From: Ferroplasma sp037442045
GTDB taxonomy: Archaea > Thermoplasmatota > Thermoplasmata > Thermoplasmatales > Thermoplasmataceae
NCBI RefSeq assembly: GCF_037442045.1
Contig: NZ_JBBIRC010000002.1
Span: 1-57,237 of the forward strand
DNA length: 57,237 nucleotides
Direction of reading: 5' to 3'
The notes beneath the pieces are model-generated. The model did not search any database, was not told the DNA's origin, and saw only the letters and a program-made list of their open reading frames with translations. Position numbers and translations under genes: made by a program. Below are positions 9,875 to 18,024 of this stretch, one piece after another; position 1 is the stretch's first letter, and the number at the start of each line of letters is the position of its first letter.

Positions 9875-10969
9875 TTAATTTTTCTGCACAGTGTTCATTT
9901 CTGCCGTTTCAACTTTTTCCGTTTTCTTAGTCTTTTGAGATTTTTCAATTTTCTCTGGATTGAATGAAAATCTTCCACTGTTATAAACATATGCATACAT
10001 TATCATCAATAACAGGAATATTATCCCGCCTATAATACTGAGCCAGAAATTGGCAAACTGCATGGAATTTGTAGAAGCAAAAGCAGTAATAGGGAATGCA
10101 CCCCCTGCTATGTTTGTTACAGGCAATTCAAGTGAAAGTACAGCAATAGTCATTGACAGGAACCAGAATGGCTTGTATGATGCAAAGTGTGTTGTTGGTT
10201 TGTACATATACAGCAGTGGTATTGCCACTGTTATTATTACAGGCAATATCATATAATATTCCATAAATTTTGCACCGTCAAGTGTGGCAACCACGTTCCA
10301 TGCATTTACGTTCAGGAATAATCCAAATATTATTGTAAGCAGCGGAATATAACTTGTTCTTTTTGCAGTTCTGTAGAATACATTAGACATCCCGAAGGCT
10401 ATGAATAATGTGCCGAATAAAAATTCCCAGTAAACAGCAGAATATACAGGAGCAGTCAGCAATGCAAAGTAATCTACATATGATTTTGAGAGATTCGCAA
10501 GATCAAGGTGCAGAAGAGGTGGAAGTGAAGGAATTGCAGTTGATACGCTGTTTCCAACCATCAATGCAGCTATTGCTGTAACAAAGCCTATAACCATAAT
10601 GAAAGTGGCAGCCGAGTAAAACATCATTAACGGTTTGCTGTCAACCTTTTTCCAAATAAACTCTGCATATATTATGAAAACATTTCTCAATATGAGCAGT
10701 GCAACGAATGTTCCTATTACAGGTATAAACAGATATGAAGCTATTGGAGTTAATCCTGAATATATAAGTTCAAGTTCAACTACAAAAAACACTATCATTG
10801 TTCCTGTAATTTCCCATATTGGAACTATATGCTTCAATACTACTGTTTTGTGCTTCTCATAATTGCTGAATATTGGAAATATAGCTATGAATTCTGAGAA
10901 CAGAAATGTAACCATAGCCGCAATGACAATCTTTAAAAATACACCATTCGCATCAAGGTAAAACGACAT
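9875..10969 (-). CDS. cydB: Cytochrome bd-type quinol oxidase subunit II
   Basis: A 364-residue protein with about eight to nine hydrophobic segments and a charged C-terminal tail rich in Lys and Glu. It is the non-haem partner of the bd-type terminal oxidase and takes part in assembly and quinol oxidation at the cytoplasmic membrane. The sequence is diverged from bacterial CydB, so the call depends much on its position one base after the cydA stop codon (10970), the standard cydAB arrangement. The start ATG at 10969 directly follows the cydA stop with no spacer, so translation is presumably coupled. Confidence 0.82.
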   Translation of the reverse strand: MSFYLDANGVFLKIVIAAMVTFLFSEFIAIFPIFSNYEKHKTVVLKHIVPIWEITGTMIVFFVVELELIYSGLTPIASYLFIPVIGTFVALLILRNVFIIYAEFIWKKVDSKPLMMFYSAATFIMVIGFVTAIAALMVGNSVSTAIPSLPPLLHLDLANLSKSYVDYFALLTAPVYSAVYWEFLFGTLFIAFGMSNVFYRTAKRTSYIPLLTIIFGLFLNVNAWNVVATLDGAKFMEYYMILPVIITVAIPLLYMYKPTTHFASYKPFWFLSMTIAVLSLELPVTNIAGGAFPITAFASTNSMQFANFWLSIIGGIIFLLLMIMYAYVYNSGRFSFNPEKIEKSQKTKKTEKVETAEMNTVQKN

Positions 10970-12439
10970 TTATCTCGCCCCCGCATTTACATTATTAATA
11001 TCTTTCCCAGTCTCAGGGATATTTAAATCCCTTTCTGCTTTTCTTAAATCATCATCCACATGTGAAAGATTCAATACTTTTGCATTGAAATAGAATGTGA
11101 ATGGTATAATTATGAGATAAAATAGAATTATAACTATTCCAAGAGGCCATACAATTGTAGAAGTTGATGCTGCCTGAGCTATAGTCATTATGCCATAGTG
11201 GCCAGCTATAAGTGGTTGCCCATTGGCCTTATAAGGCATCAATAGTATGTATGGAACCCTGCCAACTTCTGCAGTATACCAGCCGTCTTCCATTGTGAAC
11301 ATTCCAAGGAATCCAAGGGATATAAACCCGTATAATACATATTTTATTTTAAATATATCCTTTTTCATTATTTTAAGTACAAGCACTGCAAGCCAGAATA
11401 ATCCCATTAATACACCAAATCCAACCATAAGATCAAGCGTATCATGGACTACAGAAGGTGCCCATACTGAAGATGGATATGATGATAATCCTGGAATGTA
11501 TCCCGCATTTCCCTTTGTAAACGGATAGGCAAGAAGAGACTGGGCACCTGCTAATGGAATAAAACCAATGCTCTTTCCATTGGATATAAAACCGAATAGA
11601 TGTTCTGGTGCCCCAGACATTACCGGTGCCATGTTTAATTCAAGCATTGCATATTTTAATGGCTCAAGTGTAAGCAAAGTTGAAAGCTCTATTGAACCGC
11701 TTATTCCTATCAATATTATATCAACTACTCCTACAACTGATAATATTTTCATGGCAGATGTATCTATTTTCTTTTCATCATCATTCTTTGATTTTAAATA
11801 TTTGTATGCAAAGTAAGCAAGCAAAGCCATTGACCCTGCGAAATACATTGCCATGAACATATGGAAAAGTTCAGGTCCAGTAGATGGCTCATAGAAAACT
11901 TTTAACGGATTGACACCTGATATTACACCAGTATTGATGTAATTCGCAATGTTAAACGATCCTGTAGGGGTATTCATCCAGGCATTGACATTTGTTATAA
12001 GCCATGCAGATGCACCTGTCCCGAAAAGGACACCCCAGCTTACAAGCCAGTGGTTCCATCTATTTTTGAAATTATCCCAGAAATAGACATAAACCATCAA
12101 TGTCACTGATTCAACGAGGAAGGCAAAAACCTCAGCGTAGAAACTCAACATTGCTACTGCTCCAACAAGTTTCATGAATTCAGGCCAGAAAAGCATGAGC
12201 TCTACTGCCATGAATACTCCAGAAGCAGTTCCAATTGCAAAATTTATTACAAGCGCTATGCTCAGTTTATGTGCCAGTGCCTCGTAATATTTATTCTTAT
12301 TTTTCAGTGCAATATACTCTGCTATTGTTATAACCAGTGCCATTGCAAGTGTTATGGCTACTATTATAATGTGTGCAGAAATTGTATAAGCAAACATTGC
12401 ACTATCCCATACTGGATATGATATTCCCATTTTGATCAT
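10970..12439 (-). CDS. cydA: Cytochrome bd-type quinol oxidase subunit I
   Basis: CydA holds the haems of the bd oxidase, which reduces O2 to water using quinol. The 489-residue protein has about nine membrane segments, with haem-ligand candidates H23 (ISAHII) and H193 (LFHMFM) in the family positions. The quinol-site motif that reads GRQPW in many bacteria is GRVPY here, and the Q loop is short, as in the archaeal/cyanide-insensitive types. M1 is at 12439; a second in-frame ATG is at 12430. A TATA-like box lies 24 nt upstream. A regulator gene is transcribed in the opposite direction. Confidence 0.9.
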   Translation of the reverse strand: MIKMGISYPVWDSAMFAYTISAHIIIVAITLAMALVITIAEYIALKNKNKYYEALAHKLSIALVINFAIGTASGVFMAVELMLFWPEFMKLVGAVAMLSFYAEVFAFLVESVTLMVYVYFWDNFKNRWNHWLVSWGVLFGTGASAWLITNVNAWMNTPTGSFNIANYINTGVISGVNPLKVFYEPSTGPELFHMFMAMYFAGSMALLAYFAYKYLKSKNDDEKKIDTSAMKILSVVGVVDIILIGISGSIELSTLLTLEPLKYAMLELNMAPVMSGAPEHLFGFISNGKSIGFIPLAGAQSLLAYPFTKGNAGYIPGLSSYPSSVWAPSVVHDTLDLMVGFGVLMGLFWLAVLVLKIMKKDIFKIKYVLYGFISLGFLGMFTMEDGWYTAEVGRVPYILLMPYKANGQPLIAGHYGIMTIAQAASTSTIVWPLGIVIILFYLIIIPFTFYFNAKVLNLSHVDDDLRKAERDLNIPETGKDINNVNAGAR

Positions 12440-12456
12440 AATTGTATTAATTTTGA

Positions 12457-12468
12457 GTACTTAAATAC
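12457..12468 (-). promoter_or_regulatory. cydA promoter TATA box / near-palindrome
   Basis: On the minus strand this reads GTATTTAAGTAC, a 12-mer that is palindromic except for one base pair. Its centre is about 24 nt before the cydA ATG at 12439, the place of a TATA box for a leaderless transcript. The core TATTTAAGT recurs in the promoter of the divergent regulator (TTTATTTAAGTT), so both genes may share control. No footprint or start-site data support this. Confidence 0.45.
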
Positions 12469-12505
12469 GTTACTTAACATATAAAGTATTTCTTTTTTTA
12501 CTAAA

Positions 12506-12515
12506 TTTATTTAAG
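12506..12515 (+). promoter_or_regulatory. TATA box of the HTH regulator gene
   Basis: TTTATTTAAG is centred about 25 nt before a GTG at 12535. It is only about 10 nt before the ATG at 12520, which would then lie upstream of the transcript start. The box is therefore the reason for choosing GTG 12535 as the start of the regulator. Confidence 0.45.
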
Positions 12516-12534
12516 TTATATGCTATTTACTTTA

Positions 12535-13158
12535 GTGAATAAATCAAATACTGGAATTAAAGTAAATATCACAATGAAAAGATCGGACTGTGAAGTTACC
12601 AGTTATGTGTATGCTAATTTTCCAGGAACAGTAATAGAACGATTAAAAATAGATGGAAAGACAACCACCCACAGAATAAGCTTTAATTTACCCGGTGAAT
12701 TGAATAAAGCATTTCCGGATATAAAGAAAATTTCTATCGAGTCAGTAAAAGCAGGTGACAGAATACTCTGGGCAAAAGCATCATGTTGCAGTGCATGTTA
12801 TATCATAGGTTCATCCGATTCCGTAGTTCTTGGCAGTAAAGCCTTAAACAGCAACACAGTAAGTTACAGTTTGCTGTTGCCCAGCTATGCAAAATTAACT
12901 GAATTAAAGCGTAAACTTGAAGAAAGCAATATAAATTATTCAATAACAGACCTTTCCTTTGGCGAAAACCAGAAAGTTACACAGAGGGAAAAAGAGATCA
13001 TAATAAAATTATATGAAAATGGATATTTTGATCCAGAAAGAAAGCTAAATATGACACAGATAGCAGAACAGCTGGATATATCAACAGCAGCATTATCAGA
13101 AATATTGAGAAAAACTCTGAGAAAAATAGTAAAAGAATATATAGAGCAACAACTCTGA
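12535..13158 (+). CDS. Bat-type helix-turn-helix regulator with CCxxC motif
   Basis: The last 60 residues (from VTQREKEIIIKLYENGYF through MTQIAEQLDIS) match the HTH_10 (bacterio-opsin activator-like) DNA-binding domain common in archaea. The N-terminal domain of about 150 residues is not a known sensor to me, but has Cys-Cys-Ser-Ala-Cys near residues 84-88 plus another Cys near 19. Clustered cysteines suggest metal binding or redox sensing; this is inference. The gene is transcribed divergently from cydAB, so control of the oxidase by oxygen, redox state or metal is the natural guess. GTG 12535 was chosen over ATG 12520 from promoter spacing; ATG 12574 is also possible. Confidence 0.75.
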   Translation: MNKSNTGIKVNITMKRSDCEVTSYVYANFPGTVIERLKIDGKTTTHRISFNLPGELNKAFPDIKKISIESVKAGDRILWAKASCCSACYIIGSSDSVVLGSKALNSNTVSYSLLLPSYAKLTELKRKLEESNINYSITDLSFGENQKVTQREKEIIIKLYENGYFDPERKLNMTQIAEQLDISTAALSEILRKTLRKIVKEYIEQQL

Positions 13159-13165
13159 GAAAAAA

Positions 13166-13176
13166 TTTTAAATAAA
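13166..13176 (+). promoter_or_regulatory. Likely TATA box of acylphosphatase
   Basis: TTTTAAATAAA lies about 23 nt (centre to ATG) before the start at 13194 and immediately after the regulator stop codon, fitting a separate leaderless transcript for the acylphosphatase gene. Confidence 0.35.
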
Positions 13177-13193
13177 AATGCAATATCTTTCTC

Positions 13194-13460
13194 ATGGCAG
13201 CAATCAAATTCACATTCCATGGCCATGTCCAGGGGATAGGATTCAGGGCACATGTAAAGAAGAAGGCAATGGAACTTAGCATTTGTGGTTGGGTTAAAAA
13301 TATGCCTGACGGTGCCGTTTCTGCTGTATTTTCTGGAGATCCTGAAATGATTTCGCTACTTGAAGGATACTGCAAAAGAATACCATCTGCTTATGTATCA
13401 TCGGTAGAATCGTATACTATCGAAGATCAAAATTTTGACACTTTTGAAATAATATATTGA
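13194..13460 (+). CDS. acyP: Acylphosphatase
   Basis: A complete 88-residue acylphosphatase, which hydrolyses carboxyl-phosphate bonds such as those of acetyl phosphate or 1,3-bisphosphoglycerate. The family signature is present near the N-terminus: the G-x-V-Q-G-x-G-F-R loop (GHVQGIGFR, 10-18) with the phosphate-binding Arg, and GWVKNMPDG (about 32-40) with the catalytic Asn. Length and fold match the roughly 90-residue single-domain enzymes. It stands alone, with its own TATA-like box and a hairpin 10 nt after the stop. Confidence 0.94.
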   Translation: MAAIKFTFHGHVQGIGFRAHVKKKAMELSICGWVKNMPDGAVSAVFSGDPEMISLLEGYCKRIPSAYVSSVESYTIEDQNFDTFEIIY

Positions 13461-13868
13461 CATACGATTCTCAATTACAAATAATTGAGGCATGAAAATG
13501 CATGAACTTGCGATGTGGATGAAGTGCAAATGTATACATTTACCGTTTAAATATTAATTTGTACACTTATGATGCTGAAATGGAAATAATTGTGCATTAA
13601 AAATCATCACCAATGAATTGTTCTGAAAAGATTTTCTTGCCAGGTTGGGAGTGTCTCCATTTTGCAATTCGAGCAGAGAAATGAAATAAAGAATGTTCAG
13701 ATTGCATGCAAAAAAAAGCACCGCTTCCTCTAAAGAGGCAACGTCCAGAATCTGAATGGCCCTAAAACTCTGCAACAGGTTTAGAAAACTGCCAGAGATG
13801 CAAGAGGCGAAGGAAAAGCGAAGCAAAAGTGGTACTTCCAACCATTTAGGAAGAGTATATCATTTACC
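13461..13868. other. Gene-free stretch with several inverted repeats; possible decayed element or ncRNA
   Basis: About 400 nt without a convincing gene. It holds an 8-bp hairpin (13470-13489), a 14-bp perfect palindrome AAATGTATACATTT (13528-13541) and a short CCTCT/AGAGG hairpin (13727-13738). The half from 13600 to 13850 looks less A/T rich than other gaps here. Broken plus-strand frames contain short Cys-x-x-Cys pieces (for example from about 13690 and about 13785), vaguely like a transposase zinc ribbon, but I cannot assign a family. A 95-codon minus-strand frame (13554-13841) lacks any recognisable motif and is not called. It does not show SRP or RNase P RNA signatures. Confidence 0.4.
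13470..13489 (+). terminator. Perfect hairpin after acylphosphatase gene
   Basis: CTCAATTA and TAATTGAG form a perfect 8-bp stem around the tetraloop CAAA, 10 nt after the acylphosphatase stop codon. It is not followed by a T run, so it is unlike a classic intrinsic terminator. It could be a 3' end signal, an mRNA-stabilising structure, or part of the structured stretch to its right. Confidence 0.35.
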
Positions 13869-15074
13869 TTAACCAACCCTTCTGAATTTATATCCAAGCT
13901 TATTCAGATTCCCAAGCAATTCGTCTATTCTGCTTTTATCAAGAATATTAATGGTGAAAAGGAGATACTGGTATCCAATAGGTGTATCCTTGTTAAGGTT
14001 GTCAACTTCAGCGTGGTATATATTTGCTCCAGATGAGGATATTGCATTGACAATTTTTTCCATGATTCCAGGATGGTCTGGAAGATTAAATTCAAGACGC
14101 AGCAGTTTATCTTCCATTTCCAGAGCCCGGTATATTATATTGGAAAGCAGAAGAAAATTTACATTCCCTCCTGATAATACAATAACAACCTTTTTGCCTT
14201 TAACATCAATTTTATTTTCAAACAATGCAGCAAGGCCCGCTGATCCTGATGGTTCAACAAGCACTTTTTCCCTTTCAAGCAATTTAAATAATGCATACGC
14301 AATGTTTTCATCTGAAACAGTTACAATATCATCAACATATTTTTTAACAAGCTCAAATGTTATGTTTCCGGGATATTTTACAGCTATTCCATCAGCAATG
14401 GTATCATTGCTGGTGTATGGAACTATTCTATTCTCCTTTATTGATAATTCCATGGCATTAGCCTTTTCAGATTCAACACCAATTATTTTCACATTTTTGT
14501 CCTTTGATTTAATTGCAAATGATATGCCGGAAATTAAACCTCCACCTCCGATAGGAACTACAACAATATCTGGCTTGATATCTTCCATAATTTCCAGGCC
14601 TATAGTTCCCTGTCCGGCTATGATATCCTCATCATTGTAAGCTTCAATAAATTCTCTTTTTTCATCCACTGAAAGCTGTACTGCGTAGCTATGGGCATCA
14701 TCATAGCTGTTTCCTTTCAATATTACTGTGGCGCCATAGGATTGAACCGCATTTACTTTAGCCGGCGGTGTAGTCTCAGGCATGACTATTTTTGCGTCAA
14801 CACCATAATACGATGCTGAAAATGCAACTCCCTGCGCATGGTTCCCTGCACTGGCGGTTATAACTCCATGCTTCTTCTGTTCATCGGTTAATCTTGAAAA
14901 TTTTGCTATTGCACCCCTCGATTTGAATGAACCAGTTTTCTGGAAATTTTCCATTTTGAAATAAATATCGCAGGAAAACATATTGCTGAACGTTGTAGAA
15001 TGAAACAGTGGTGTTCGGTGCAATATTCCCTTTATTTCACTTTCTGCTTTAACTATATTATCATAACTTAACAT
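13869..15074 (-). CDS. ilvA: Threonine dehydratase (threonine ammonia-lyase) with ACT domain
   Basis: A fold-type II PLP enzyme that deaminates threonine (and usually serine) to 2-oxobutyrate. The PLP lysine is K51 in TGSFKSRG, the substrate loop is SAGNHAQG (75-82), and the PLP-phosphate loop is the glycine cluster PIGGGGL (174-180). The last 75 or so residues form an ACT-type regulatory domain (RLEFNLPDHPGIMEKI). At 401 residues with one ACT domain it resembles the shorter TdcB-like/ilvA2 type rather than the 500-residue biosynthetic form with two regulatory domains. It is divergent from the acyl-CoA dehydrogenase operon. Confidence 0.92.
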   Translation of the reverse strand: MLSYDNIVKAESEIKGILHRTPLFHSTTFSNMFSCDIYFKMENFQKTGSFKSRGAIAKFSRLTDEQKKHGVITASAGNHAQGVAFSASYYGVDAKIVMPETTPPAKVNAVQSYGATVILKGNSYDDAHSYAVQLSVDEKREFIEAYNDEDIIAGQGTIGLEIMEDIKPDIVVVPIGGGGLISGISFAIKSKDKNVKIIGVESEKANAMELSIKENRIVPYTSNDTIADGIAVKYPGNITFELVKKYVDDIVTVSDENIAYALFKLLEREKVLVEPSGSAGLAALFENKIDVKGKKVVIVLSGGNVNFLLLSNIIYRALEMEDKLLRLEFNLPDHPGIMEKIVNAISSSGANIYHAEVDNLNKDTPIGYQYLLFTINILDKSRIDELLGNLNKLGYKFRRVG

Positions 15075-15183
15075 AAATTTGGATTGTATCTATACATATA
15101 TATGCTTCGCAGGGCACTATTAATTATTTGTTCTTTCAGTGCATGTTTATATATTTTATAACAATCTTTTTGCAGGTGTATAC

Positions 15184-16326
15184 TTGAAAGACGAATATAT
15201 TATGATTCAGCAGAGCGCCAGGCAGTTTGCCGAGAAAGAAATCATGCCTGTTGCAAAAAAAATGGACCGGGAAAACTTTTTCCCAGCAGAACTCTTCAGG
15301 AAGATGGGAAAGGAAGGATATCTCGGTATAACAATTCCAGAGGAATATGGAGGTTCCGGGTCAGATTATATTTCACAGGCCATTATAGAGGAAGAAATAA
15401 GCTATGCATCAGGTTCTCTCGGCCTTTCATACGGTGCACACAGCAATCTGTGCCTTGATAATCTATACAGAAACGGGTCAAAATATTTGCGTGAAAAATA
15501 TTTAGAAAAATTATGCTCAGGCGAATATATCGGTTCACTTGGAATGACAGAGCCATCGTCAGGTTCAGATGCATTGTCAATGAAAACAAAAGCAGTAGAG
15601 AACAAAAATGATTTTGTATTGAACGGAAGCAAAATCTTTATTACAAATGCTCCATATGCAGACGTTTTTCTTGTATATGCAAGAACCGGTGAAAATATAA
15701 CGCCATTTATTGTAGAAAGCAGCGATAAAGGCTTTTCCAGAGGCCAGGAATTTGATAAAATGGGAATGAGAGGATCACCAACAGGTACCATATTCTTTAA
15801 TGATATAACATTGAATAAAGGCCGCATTGTTGGGGAAATGAATGGAGGCAAAAAGGTTTTATTAAGCGGCCTCAATCTCGAGCGTGCAGTGCTTGCATTC
15901 AATGCTATTGGAATTGCAAGGAGGGCAATGGATTTATCCATAAATTATGCAGTTGAAAGAAAGCAGTTTGGAAAGGCAATAAAGGATTTCGAATTAATAC
16001 AGGAAAAGCTTGCCTATATGTACACAAAATTTGAGTCTTCAAGGATCTTCGCAATGGAAGCACTGACGAGGGTTCAGGAAAATAGAATGGATTCACTGGA
16101 CGCGGCATCGGCAATACTTTATGCATCGGAATCATCAGAATATATAGCAAGGGAAGCACTGCAGATTTTTGGTGGCTACGGTTACATTAAAGATTTCGAA
16201 ATAGAAAGGGTTTTCAGAGATTCAATTTTGCTTACTATCGGAGCAGGAACCAATGAGATCAGAAAAAAGGTCATAAGCGAAGCACTTATTAAAAAATATT
16301 CCAGGGGTGGAAAAAATGGCTTATGA
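15184..16326 (+). CDS. Acyl-CoA dehydrogenase
   Basis: A flavoprotein of about 380 residues that forms the alpha-beta double bond in acyl-CoA, passing electrons to ETF (etfBA at 27219-28828 is a candidate partner). Visible family features include GSLGMTEPSSGSD (FAD/substrate loop), RKQFGKAI, and the C-terminal GGYGYIKDFEIERVFRD and IGAGTNEI. I chose TTG 15184: GGTG stands 5 nt before it, and the residues encoded upstream to ATG 15139 do not resemble the family. The branch (short-chain, isovaleryl or other) is not decided. It overlaps the thiolase-like gene by 11 nt and starts a three-gene operon. Confidence 0.88.
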   Translation: MKDEYIMIQQSARQFAEKEIMPVAKKMDRENFFPAELFRKMGKEGYLGITIPEEYGGSGSDYISQAIIEEEISYASGSLGLSYGAHSNLCLDNLYRNGSKYLREKYLEKLCSGEYIGSLGMTEPSSGSDALSMKTKAVENKNDFVLNGSKIFITNAPYADVFLVYARTGENITPFIVESSDKGFSRGQEFDKMGMRGSPTGTIFFNDITLNKGRIVGEMNGGKKVLLSGLNLERAVLAFNAIGIARRAMDLSINYAVERKQFGKAIKDFELIQEKLAYMYTKFESSRIFAMEALTRVQENRMDSLDAASAILYASESSEYIAREALQIFGGYGYIKDFEIERVFRDSILLTIGAGTNEIRKKVISEALIKKYSRGGKNGL

Positions 16327-17575
16327 GGCAAGAAAAGTTTTCATGGTCTCAGGCGGCATGACAGAGTTCAAAAAATCAAATTTCAACGAGGATTTCAGGC
16401 TCAATGTTAAAAGATCAATGGATTATGCATTAAAGGATGCAGGAATTACAGTGAAGGATATTGAAGGTTCTGTATCTGCATACTTTTCTGACCATCTCCA
16501 GGGCCAGTTAATAGCCGGTGCAATGTCCAATGATTTTATTGGGCTTGCCGGGAAACCATCAAAAAGAATCGAGGCCGGAGGAGCTACTGGCGGATTAGCA
16601 TTCCAAACTGCATATGAAGAAATTGCTTCCGGCAATATGGATACATGCCTTGTGTACGGATTTGAAAATATGTCCCATGTTGGAACATGGAGGGGCAATG
16701 ACATAATAGCGCTTGGCAGCGATTCGAATTTTGATTATCCTCTTGGTGGTTTCTATACCGCCTATTATGCATTAATGGCAACAAGGCATATGCATGAATT
16801 CGGAACCACTGAGGAACAAATGGCAAAGGTATCTGTAAAAAACCATAACAACGCTATTTACAATCCATTTGCACAGGCACCAATGAAAATTACTGTTGAA
16901 GACGTATTGAATTCGCCAGTTGTTTCGACACCTTTAAAAATGCTAGACATATGCTTGATGTCTGATGGAGCCGCATGTGCTATACTTGCATCTGAAGAAG
17001 CTGCAAAATCATTTTCATCAAAACCAGTGCGGATAAGGTCAATAGGGTCATCTACAGATACTATGAGGCTCGCAGATCGCCCATTTGGTGAAATTCCGCT
17101 GCTTCCTGGTGAAAATAAAAATATGTATAAAAGCCTTAAATACCCGGGTGTGCATTCGTTCCGTGCAGGGAGGCTTGCTGCAAAAATGGCATATGAACGT
17201 GCAGGCATAAAAAATCCTGAAAAGGAAATTGATTTTGCGGAGCTTTACGATGCATATACATCGGCTGAAATTCAGGCATATGAGGACATGGGATTCTGCC
17301 CTCCAGGAAAGGGCGGTAAATTTATTGATGATGGCAAACCATTGCTTGGGGGAGAATTGCCGGTAAACATGGAAGGCGGCCTTCAGGCTTCAGGCCATGC
17401 TATCGGTGCCACCGGAATAATGCAGGCAGTATACGCTTTCTGGCAGCTTCAGGGGAGTATCCAAAAACATATGGGAAATGGAAAATTGCAGGTAAAAGAA
17501 CCATCCAGAGGATTAATCCACAGCCATGCAGGCACCGGAGCATATGAAGCAGTTACAATAATGGAGGCGGTTTAA
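16316..17575 (+). CDS. SCP-x-type thiolase-fold protein lacking the nucleophilic cysteine
   Basis: A 419-residue thiolase-superfamily protein. From ATG 16316, which has GGGGTGG 5 nt upstream, the position that reads E-A-A-C-A-S-G in working archaeal thiolases reads E-A-G-G-A-T-G (86-92), so Gly89 replaces the acyl-accepting Cys. The second-half motifs are partly kept: AELYDAYTSAEI, GFCPPGKGG, and SGHAIGATG with its His, while the C-terminal Cys/His-Asn region is SHAGTG. It is followed at once by a DUF35 gene (TAATG overlap). Cys-less thiolase-fold proteins paired with DUF35 include the Ltp2 steroid side-chain aldolases, so a carbon-carbon lyase role is possible. Ordinary thiolase activity is doubtful. 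Confidence 0.82.
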   Translation: MAYEARKVFMVSGGMTEFKKSNFNEDFRLNVKRSMDYALKDAGITVKDIEGSVSAYFSDHLQGQLIAGAMSNDFIGLAGKPSKRIEAGGATGGLAFQTAYEEIASGNMDTCLVYGFENMSHVGTWRGNDIIALGSDSNFDYPLGGFYTAYYALMATRHMHEFGTTEEQMAKVSVKNHNNAIYNPFAQAPMKITVEDVLNSPVVSTPLKMLDICLMSDGAACAILASEEAAKSFSSKPVRIRSIGSSTDTMRLADRPFGEIPLLPGENKNMYKSLKYPGVHSFRAGRLAAKMAYERAGIKNPEKEIDFAELYDAYTSAEIQAYEDMGFCPPGKGGKFIDDGKPLLGGELPVNMEGGLQASGHAIGATGIMQAVYAFWQLQGSIQKHMGNGKLQVKEPSRGLIHSHAGTGAYEAVTIMEAV

Positions 17576-18024
17576 TGGCAGGCAAAAAATTAATTAAAAT
17601 AGACCCTTTAATTGTGGAATGGAATTATACAACAGAATACAGGCATAGTTATGCACAGGATTCACCTTTTTTTAAAGCTCTTGGTGAAAACAGATTGCTT
17701 GGGTCAATGTGCCCTCAATGCAAATATAAATATGGAACATACAGAAAATACTGCATGTACTGCGGATCAGAAACAGAAGATATTGCTCTTCCATTGAAAG
17801 GCAAAGTGCACTCATTTACAACATGCTACTATTCTGGTGAAAGTTTTAAAAATGACGTGCCATTTACACTTGTACTTGTGGAATTTCCTGATATAGATTC
17901 TCTCTTCATGTCCAGGCTTTACATTGAAGATATTAAAAAAATAAAAATTGGAATGGAAATAACAGCCAAATTCAAGAAATTTCAGGATTTTACAGTAAAC
18001 GATGTTTACTTTGTTCCAGTTTGA
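17575..18024 (+). CDS. DUF35 OB-fold zinc-ribbon protein, partner of the thiolase-like protein
   Basis: A 149-residue protein with a rubredoxin-like zinc ribbon, C46-x2-C49 and C60-x2-C63, followed by an OB fold (from about residue 70, LKGKVHSFTT). DUF35 proteins bind acyl-CoA and bridge or complete thiolase-superfamily enzymes; in archaeal mevalonate synthesis one joins acetoacetyl-CoA thiolase to HMG-CoA synthase. No HMG-CoA synthase gene is next to it here, so the partner is most likely the adjoining Cys-less thiolase-like protein. Its stop lies inside the convergent MFS gene (19-nt 3' overlap). Confidence 0.86.
   Translation: MAGKKLIKIDPLIVEWNYTTEYRHSYAQDSPFFKALGENRLLGSMCPQCKYKYGTYRKYCMYCGSETEDIALPLKGKVHSFTTCYYSGESFKNDVPFTLVLVEFPDIDSLFMSRLYIEDIKKIKIGMEITAKFKKFQDFTVNDVYFVPV

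Noticed and set aside
13568..13625. Possible C/D-box sRNA (ATGATG ... TTCTGA)
   Set aside because: The boxes are present loosely but the terminal stem and the internal C'/D' pair are missing. Not enough for a call.
13554..13841. 95-codon minus-strand ORF in the gap after acylphosphatase
   Set aside because: No recognisable motif and no start signal. It lies in a stretch that looks decayed or structural, so I list the stretch instead of a gene.
13951..14640. 229-codon plus-strand ORF opposite threonine dehydratase
   Set aside because: Shadow of ilvA on the other strand. The ilvA frame has all PLP motifs; this one has none.
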